Assembly (NCBI GenBank): GCA_020064725.1
Contig: JAGTWJ010000013.1
Location: 248,001 to 312,000 of the forward strand
DNA length: 64,000 nucleotides
Direction: 5' to 3'
Source: Drechslerella dactyloides
Lineage: Eukaryota; Ascomycota; Orbiliomycetes; Orbiliales; Orbiliaceae
In this document: positions 57,125-64,000 of the stretch, piece by piece
Layout of the letters: every line of letters starts with the position of its first letter
Position numbering within the stretch: position 1 is the stretch's first letter
Notes under the pieces: generated by a model
The model's input: the letters and a program-made list of their open reading frames with translations, nothing else
Told to the model about the DNA's origin: nothing
Databases searched by the model: none
Translations under genes and position numbers: made by a program

Positions 57125-59020
57125 ACGTCAATGATAAGCGAATGGATCAGACAAGCAAGCGGATCACCTTACTACCCCATCTTAATGAAAATACTGATTT
57201 TATTACCATAATATTATAGCTTTGGGTTAGATATATACTAAATAGCTTATTTATATGTTTAAAATATCTTTTGATATGTTTAAATATTATGCCCAACTTT
57301 ATTGTATTAATTATAATATAATATTTTTCTAGAGTTTTCTCTTAGCTGTATATTATTTTAATAGTTTTTTGGTTCTATTTGTTTATGTTGTTTATCTATA
57401 GTGTTTTAATTTAGTATATTATTTATTTAGTATAGTTATAGTAAATATGTTTTTATATTATATATATTGTCTTTTTATTTGTTGTTGTTTATTTAATATT
57501 TTATTAATAGAGTATAGTGTTGTGTTTTCTATATGTATAAATACTAATTAATATATTATAATTTGTGTTTTTTTAGATAACTAGTTTATAGTTACTAGTA
57601 GTAATATAGGAAAGTTATTTTGGTATTGGGTAATTTGGTTTTTAATTAGACTTATTTATAGACTAGTTTTTAATAGATTTAATAGTATTTTTATAGTCTA
57701 GATAGTTGTTGTATTTATAATATCTAGATATAAATTTACTAAAATAGCTACTAGTAATTATATATTTAATTTTAATAAAATTCTATTAAAGTTATAAGAT
57801 ATAATACTAACTTTAATAAAATTACTATATATATTTTTAGGTATTATTATAGTAGTAAATGTTTTGTGGAATCTGGTGAGAAACTCTAGTTTAGAGATAT
57901 AGTTAATATATATATATACTAAGCTCTCCATTTTATAATTATATATCTATTTTAATGGTTTAAAATAGTTAATATTTAGTAGTTGAAAAATATATAATAA
58001 ATATAGTGGCATATAGATTATAATAATCTTATATTTTTAGTAGTATAGTTTAAAAGTAACAGAGTGGTGGTTTTTGTGACTATCTAGGACTAATAGTTGG
58101 TAGTCTGAAATATAGTATTGTATTATAAATTTATCAAAATACTTTAATTATTATAGAGTAAGTTTATTTATTATCTAATTATTATTAGAAAATATAATAA
58201 CCTAATCTACTAATAACTTTATTACTGTATACCAGCTAGCTAAATAGTATTGTCTAGTAAGGATAATAAATGGTGGTATTGTCTAATTTTCTACACTTAT
58301 TTTCTAAATAATTGTTACTTATTTGTAATTCCTAGGTTATGTTAGCTTAGTTTTATTATGTGTTTTAGTACCTGTAACAATAATAGTTATAAATATTATG
58401 TCTATTGTAAAGCCAGTCTTGTTAAAGTTGTAGATGTTATTGTCTGTGATATTATACTTAATTTTTATAACTTCTATTAGTTAAAATCATTCATTAATAA
58501 ATACAAGATTTTTATATTTTATTTACTAGTAGTTATACTTTCTGGATAAATATATTTATAACTCTAGGCAGTATTTAACAAAGTTATTAGCCCATTTTTT
58601 ATTAATATATTATATATTATTATTACTATATATTAGTAGTAGTTAGTTGGCTATATCTTCCATACTACCTAGCCTAGAATAAAAAGACTATATACATAAT
58701 TTAAATATATATTAAACAATAGTATCCTCCTCTAATTTTATAAGATTTTATAATTTAGAGATATTATTATATTATAAAAAACAGTTATTATATTAGTAGA
58801 TTAAAGTAATATAAAGAATATTATAATATTTAATAACAGCTTAAATACTTAATTCTTGGTCTTTTTTCATAACTTCAATAGTTAAAAAAACTCTGGATTT
58901 GGTCATAAAGACAGGTATTACAGTAGTTGTAGAAATATAAAGTATAGGAGAAGTGGTGGGTGTGTAGGTGTAGTGAGGTGATCCGCTCACTTGTCTGATC
59001 TGTTCGCTTATCATTGACGT
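57125..59020 (-). mobile_element. RIP-dead sibling of the intact Fot1 element (1896 bp), G-retaining
   Basis: Ends ACGTCAATGATAAGCG and complement, TA at 57123-57124 and 59021-59022. Same family as the intact copy. The plus strand has lost C and kept G, the opposite of the sibling at 48694-50585 although both have the same orientation. It lies in the RNase H segment of gypsy copy 2. The minus-strand transposase frame has many stops. Confidence 0.94.
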
Positions 59021-59260
59021 TATATATTAAATATCTAATTTTTATAATATTAAATTTATATAATAAATAGACAACTAGGTACTATTTCTAATTAAGTTAT
59101 TTTTATAATAAATAGATTTTTAAGATTGTTATAAAAATATTAATTTCTATTTATACTAATAACTTAGGCTTGTATAGTTTAAAAATTAGTATTAAAATAA
59201 AAGCTTCTTTTAAAATTTGGAAGATTTTAATTCTTTCTTTAGTTATTTTAAATTATATAA

Positions 59261-60345
59261 CGTATTCCACAAGCGAGCGAACACCCCAAGCGAGCGAACA
59301 CCCCCCCTAGCCCAACACCCCACCAAAAACCTTTTTATTAATATATTAATAAATATTTAATATAAAATTATAGAAAAGTTACTTCTTTAAATAATAGTTG
59401 AAAAAAATCCAATTAGTATTTTTTTAATTTTTTAATATTAATATTAAATTAATAATAATTATTTTAAATATTGTTAAAAACAACACATTTTTTTATTGTT
59501 TGACTCTAAATATCTAAATAATTTACGAACGAAAATCTCTAAAAATTAAAAATCTAATAAATAATTATATAATCTAGGCCTGTTTAAAGCTACTATTTAT
59601 AATAATAAAAATTAAGTTCTAGAAACTCTGCTAAAGTTGGCACAACACACTAACTATTTTTTTAAAATAATTATACATAAATATAATAAAAAAAATTAAA
59701 AAAATAAATTTGAATTTTAATATATTAAAACTTTTTTTATTTTTATTTTTTTTAATTTTTTTTATATATTATATAATTTAATATCAATATTTTTAATTTT
59801 TATAATAAAGTTTTATAAAAAATTGAATTTTTATTAAAAAAATTTAAAAAAAATTATAAAATAAAATATTAATTTACTTTAATTTAAAAGAAATTTTTTA
59901 GGATTTTTTTATTATATTTTTATATATATAATTATAATAAAAAATAGCTAGTGTGTAGTCAGTGTGTTGTGCTAACTTTAGCAAAATCTATAAATCTTAA
60001 TTTTTAATATAATAGATAGAGGTTTTGTACAGGCCTAGATTATATATTTATTTAATAGATTTCTTATTTTTAAAGATTTTTATTTATATATAATAGAGAT
60101 ATTTACTGGCAAACACTTAAGATTATATGCTGTTTTTTACAAATTTTAAATTAATTATTATTAATTTATTTTTATATTTAAAAAATGTAAAAAAATATAA
60201 TTAGTTGATTTTAATTTTTATTAGTTGAAAGATATTTTTTTTATAATTTTTTAAGAGATATTAATTAGAATATTAATAAAAAAGGTTTTGGTGGGGTGTT
60301 GGGGTGTTCGCTCACTTGGGGTGTTCGCTCGCTTGTGGAATACGT
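59261..60345 (+). mobile_element. foldback-like non-autonomous element, second copy (1085 bp)
   Basis: Ends ACGTATTCCACAAGCG and complement, with TA at 59259-59260 and 60346-60347. Left arm about 59261-59690, right arm about 59940-60345, inverted copies of each other with a very AT-rich centre of about 250 bp. It is the same family as 54378-55450 in opposite orientation. The left arm keeps more of its original bases (TTTACGAACGAAAATC, GCTAAAGTTGGCACAACAC). Gypsy copy 2 is continuous across it. No coding capacity. Confidence 0.88.
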
Positions 60346-60429
60346 TATTTTTTTTTATTAATTCTAAAAAAATAAAAATTAAATAACTATATTTTTAAAT
60401 AAATTATCAATAATAATTATATAATTTTA

Positions 60430-60742
60430 AAAAGGTTTATATTTTTTTAAATGTTTTTAATATTAGCCAGTCTTATATAATTTATATTTTCTTTAAATCT
60501 ATTTATATATTATATAAAATTATAATAGTTTCTAAAAATTTAATTTTGGTAATTTTAAATTTAAATTTCTTTAATTTAATCTTAAGTTTATATTAATTTA
60601 AGATTTTGAGGATTTAATTAATATATTTTTAATATTTATTAAAGTTTATATTATAGATAAAGATATTATCTAGATATATTATATATATATTATCAATATA
60701 TTCTTATAGAATATGATTCATAAATATTTAAAAAATTATAAA
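60430..60742 (-). pseudogene. gypsy copy 2 reverse transcriptase, catalytic part
   Basis: Read on the minus strand, IYLDNIFIY lies near 60664-60684, where copy 1 has IYLDDIFIY. The second catalytic Asp has become Asn, a G-to-A change typical of RIP. The frame is cut at a TA by the element at 60745-62636 and resumes at 62639. Confidence 0.8.
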
Positions 60743-60744
60743 TA

Positions 60745-62636
60745 ACGTATTCCACAAGCAAGCAGACCACACAAGTGAGCAGACCACCTCAATACCCTAT
60801 CTTAGTAAAAATACTAGCTTTATAGTTATATTACTATTATATTCGATTATATATATACTAATTTATTTGGTTATATACTTAAAATATTTACTAATATATT
60901 TAAATATTATATTTAAATTTATTATAATTATTATAATAAATTATCTTTTTAGAAATAATCTTTAATTAAAAATTACTTCAATAATTTAAACACCTTATTT
61001 ACTTATTTTATTTATTTATAGTATTATTATCTAGGATTTTATTAGTCTAATATATAGTAAATATATTTCTATATTATATATACTATCTTTTTACCTACTA
61101 ATATTTATTTAATATTTTATTAATAAAATATAATATTATATTCTCTACTTATATAAATACTAGTTAGTATATTATTATCTATACTTTTTTAATAAATTAG
61201 TTTATAATAGCTAATAATAATATTAAAAAACTATTTTAATACTAGATAATCCAGTTTTTAATAAGTTTTAATTATAAACTAGTTTCTAAAAAATTTATTA
61301 AAATTTTTATTATTTAGATGGTTACTATATTTACAATATTAAGATATAAATTCATTAAGATAGACACTAACAACTATACATCTAATTTTAAGAGAACCCT
61401 ATTAAAATTATAAAATATAATACTAGTTCTAGTAAAGTTACTATATATATTCTTAAATATTATTATAATAATAAATATTTTATAGAATTTAAAAAAAAAC
61501 TCTAGCTTATTAATATAATTAATATGTGTATATATCAAGTCCTTTACCTAGTAATTATATACCTATTTTAATAATTTAAAGTACCCAACATCTAATAGCT
61601 AAAAAAGATATAAAGAATATAGCAATATATAAACTATAATAATCTTATATTCTTAATAATAAAGTTTAAAAAATATTAAGTAATAGCTATTATAACTATC
61701 TAAAATTAATAGCTAGTAGTCTGAAATATAACATCATGTTATAAAGTGATTAAAATATTTTAATTATTTTACAACAACTTTATTTATTATTTAGCTATTA
61801 TTAGAGAGTATAATAACTTAGTTATTTGGTAAATTAATCTTTATATATTAACTAGTTAGATAATATTAATTAATTAAAATAATAAATAATAGTACTATCT
61901 AATTTTCTATACTTATCCTCTAAATAACTGTTGCTTATTCATAATTCTCAGATTATATTAGCTTAACTTTATTATATATTTTAGCTTCTATAATAACCAT
62001 AGTTATAAAAATTATATTTATTATAAAGTTTATCTTATCAAAATTATAGATATTATTATCCATAATACCATACTTTATTTTTATTACTTATAAAAGTTAA
62101 AACCATTTTTAAATAAAATCCAGGTCTTTATATTTAACTTGCTAATAATCATATTTTTTAAATAGATATATTTAGAGCTTTAAGTAGCATTTTATAAAGT
62201 TTATTACCCAATTTTTACTAATATATTATATATTATTACTAATATATATTAATAGTAGCTAGTTAACTATATCTTCCACACTATCTAACCTAAGATAAAA
62301 AGACTATATAAATAGCTTAAATATATATTAAATAATAATATCCTTTTCTAATTTTATAAGATTTTATAATTTAAAAGTATTATCTACTTTTAAAATACAG
62401 CTATTATACTAGTATAGTAGAGTAATATAAAAGATATCATAAAACTTAATAGTAATTTAAATATTTAATTTTTGATTTTTTTCTAGAGTTTTAATAGCTA
62501 AAATAATTTAAGATTTAGTCATAATGGCAGCTATAATAATAGTTATAGAGGTAATATAATACAAAAAAGGAGTAGTCACACCAATGTTGAGAGGTGGTCC
62601 GCTCGCTTGTGTGGTCCACTCACTTATGGAATACAT
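60745..62636 (-). mobile_element. RIP-dead Fot1-like element, GGACCAC family, second copy (1892 bp)
   Basis: Ends ACGTATTCCACAAGCA and a complement mutated to ACAT at the outer edge, with TA at 60743-60744 and 62637-62638. It has the same length and family as 43219-45110. The minus-strand transposase is destroyed, while the terminal 50 bp are nearly intact. It splits the reverse transcriptase of gypsy copy 2 in the FGLTNAP block. Confidence 0.92.
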
Positions 62637-62638
62637 TA

Positions 62639-64000
62639 TATTAATTAATTTAAAAGATATAACTAGGTATTTGAATAGTTTATATCTAATTTTGAAAGTA
62701 GTTTTCTATTTTTTTTTAAAATTAATCTTGATATTATAGTATATATTAGTAAAGTTAAATTTTATATAAATTATAATATTTAATATTTTATTAAAAAATT
62801 TATTAATAAAAGATAGAGATTCTTTGTTTTTGATAATTATTATATTAAAAATTTGATAATTAATATATATTTATAATTTATTTAAGTCTTTTTTTTTTAT
62901 AAATAGAATAGAGTATTTTGTTAATAAATTAAAAGATTATATATATTTTGTTTTAAGATTTTTTTTAATATATTTATAGAATACTACTGTTTTTTAATTA
63001 GTATATCTATATATTAATATAAATTAAGGTTGTATTTCTTCCTATAATAATATTAAATATTTAAATAAATTAATTTTTAATAAGATTTGTTCTTTTAATA
63101 TAAATTAGAAGATATTTCTTCTTTTTTTAGATATTTATTTAGAGATATTAGTTATTTTTAAGATTATATATAATTCTTTAGTTTAGATTTATATTTTTTA
63201 TAAAATATTTAGTTTATATTTATATTTATTTTTAATCTCTTTTTCTGATAGGTATGTAGTAAATTGTAAGTAGGTTTCTTTTAAAATATTTTTATTAGTT
63301 AGTTATATTTTAGTAATTTTCTAATAATTATAATTGTTAAAGATGATTTTTCTTTTTTTTCAGTTAATATTAAGGTTATATTTTATTAGTTATGGGAATC
63401 TAAAAATTAGTAGGGTGTCTTCTGAAAGGTTTAGGATATTAATAATATATTTCTTTAGATATTTATTAATAAATAATTTAAGAATTATCTTTTAAGTAAT
63501 TTTTCTTAAAATTTAATATAAAAAAGCAATAACTTAATAAATATTAAATTTTTATTATATTTTGAATTAATATTTTTATATTATTGTAGTAAAGATATAG
63601 CTTTCTTCTACTCTATTATTAATTAAGATTTTTATAGGTTTTCCAAATATAAATAAAATAAAAATAAGTTTTCTATAGAAACTTGAGTCTCTTATTTTAA
63701 TATATTTTTATTAATTCTAAAGTATACTTAATTTTTTGATTTATAATTTAGATTGTTAATTGTCTCTTACTATATATTTATAAGATATTATTTAATATGG
63801 TTATCCTAGTTTTTTTAGTTTATAAAATTATTTTAGAAATATTTTTAGTATTAATAATATTCTCTTTTTTCTTTATTATATTAGTAGATATATCTTCTGA
63901 TTATCTTTAGTTTATTAAAACTATAAGGGTATTTTAGGTAGTAAACATGTCTCTTCCCTATAAAATATTTATAGTTATATTACTATCTATTTTTATAATT
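62639..64000 (-). pseudogene. gypsy copy 2, upstream reverse transcriptase and preceding pol region
   Basis: The complement of 62690-62850 follows copy 1 at 1420-1620, covering the FNFTNIYY and FGLIN blocks. Further right it tracks copy 1 back to about position 300, including the stretch near 63200-63260 that matches copy 1 at 1040-1080. Stops throughout. The protease site is beyond confident recognition here. The element leaves the window at 64000. Confidence 0.75.

Larger units (their letters stand above)
55453..64000 (-). mobile_element. Ty3/gypsy chromovirus copy 2, RIP-dead, internally deleted, three insertions
   Basis: Minus-strand sequence aligns with copy 1. From right to left it covers the upstream pol region, reverse transcriptase (62640-63300 and 60346-60742), RNase H (59021-59260 and about 56700-57124) and integrase core (about 56110-56650), then jumps to the antisense Cys-rich frame and LTR. 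About 1.7 kb, corresponding to 3310-5020 of copy 1 (integrase C-terminus and chromodomain), is missing. Elements at 57125-59020, 59261-60345 and 60745-62636 interrupt it at TA sites. The 5' end lies beyond the window. Confidence 0.85.

Noticed and set aside
54378..60345. Inversion of the segment between the two inverted foldback elements
   Set aside because: Gypsy copy 2 is continuous across the 59261-60345 element, so the flanks were not exchanged between the two.
1..64000. CRISPR arrays, bacterial operons, ribosome binding sites
   Set aside because: No regularly spaced direct repeats or bacterial gene organisation; the repeats are transposons of filamentous ascomycete type.

Overview
The window reads as an AT-rich repeat compartment of a filamentous ascomycete (Pezizomycotina). 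Almost all of it looks mutated by repeat-induced point mutation (RIP): C is replaced by T and G by A, mostly at CpA/TpG, and recognisable transposon reading frames are full of TAA and TAG stops. No bacterial features, CRISPR array or credible RNA gene was seen.

Layout. Positions 1-6043 hold a RIP-dead Ty3/gypsy chromovirus (protease, reverse transcriptase, RNase H, integrase, chromodomain) with its 3' LTR. Positions 6044-11760 hold unrecognised mutated repeats with a few GC pockets. Positions 11761-14724 form an island of normal base composition with two plausible small host genes: a 60-residue zinc-binding protein resembling half of a DnaJ cysteine-rich domain, and a 201-residue protein with one membrane segment, a calcium-loop motif and a C-terminal CaaX motif. 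Each has a four-codon upstream ORF. Positions 14974-20031 are AT-rich with remnants of membrane-protein frames.

From 20032 on the window is a graveyard of Fot1/pogo DNA transposons. The only convincingly intact mobile gene is a Fot1-type transposase (21929-23680) in a 1892-bp element with perfect 51-bp terminal inverted repeats (TIRs). It sits inside a RIP-dead sibling which, with the insertion removed, is also exactly 1892 bp, and that sibling sits in a Ty1/copia integrase. Seven further RIP-dead Fot1-like copies follow (37454-39327, 43219-45110, 48694-50585, 51019-52911, 53120-54377 truncated, 57125-59020, 60745-62636). Two foldback-like elements (54378-55450, 59261-60345) consist of two inverted arms of about 0.4-0.45 kb with Fot1-type ends, and a single such arm lies at 25329-25751. 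A second gypsy copy, on the minus strand and internally deleted, runs from 55453 past the window end and is split by three insertions. LINE-type reverse transcriptase fragments lie around 45.2 kb and 50.6 kb.

Main patterns. TIRs stay almost unmutated while element bodies are destroyed. Each TIR carries a tandem pair of about 17-bp motifs whose variable bases match within a family but differ between families. Sibling copies carry RIP damage of opposite strand polarity. One insertion used a TA target that RIP itself appears to have made. One foldback element has flanks from two unrelated elements, suggesting ectopic recombination. Base composition, identity and alignment statements come from reading by eye; nothing was searched against a database.
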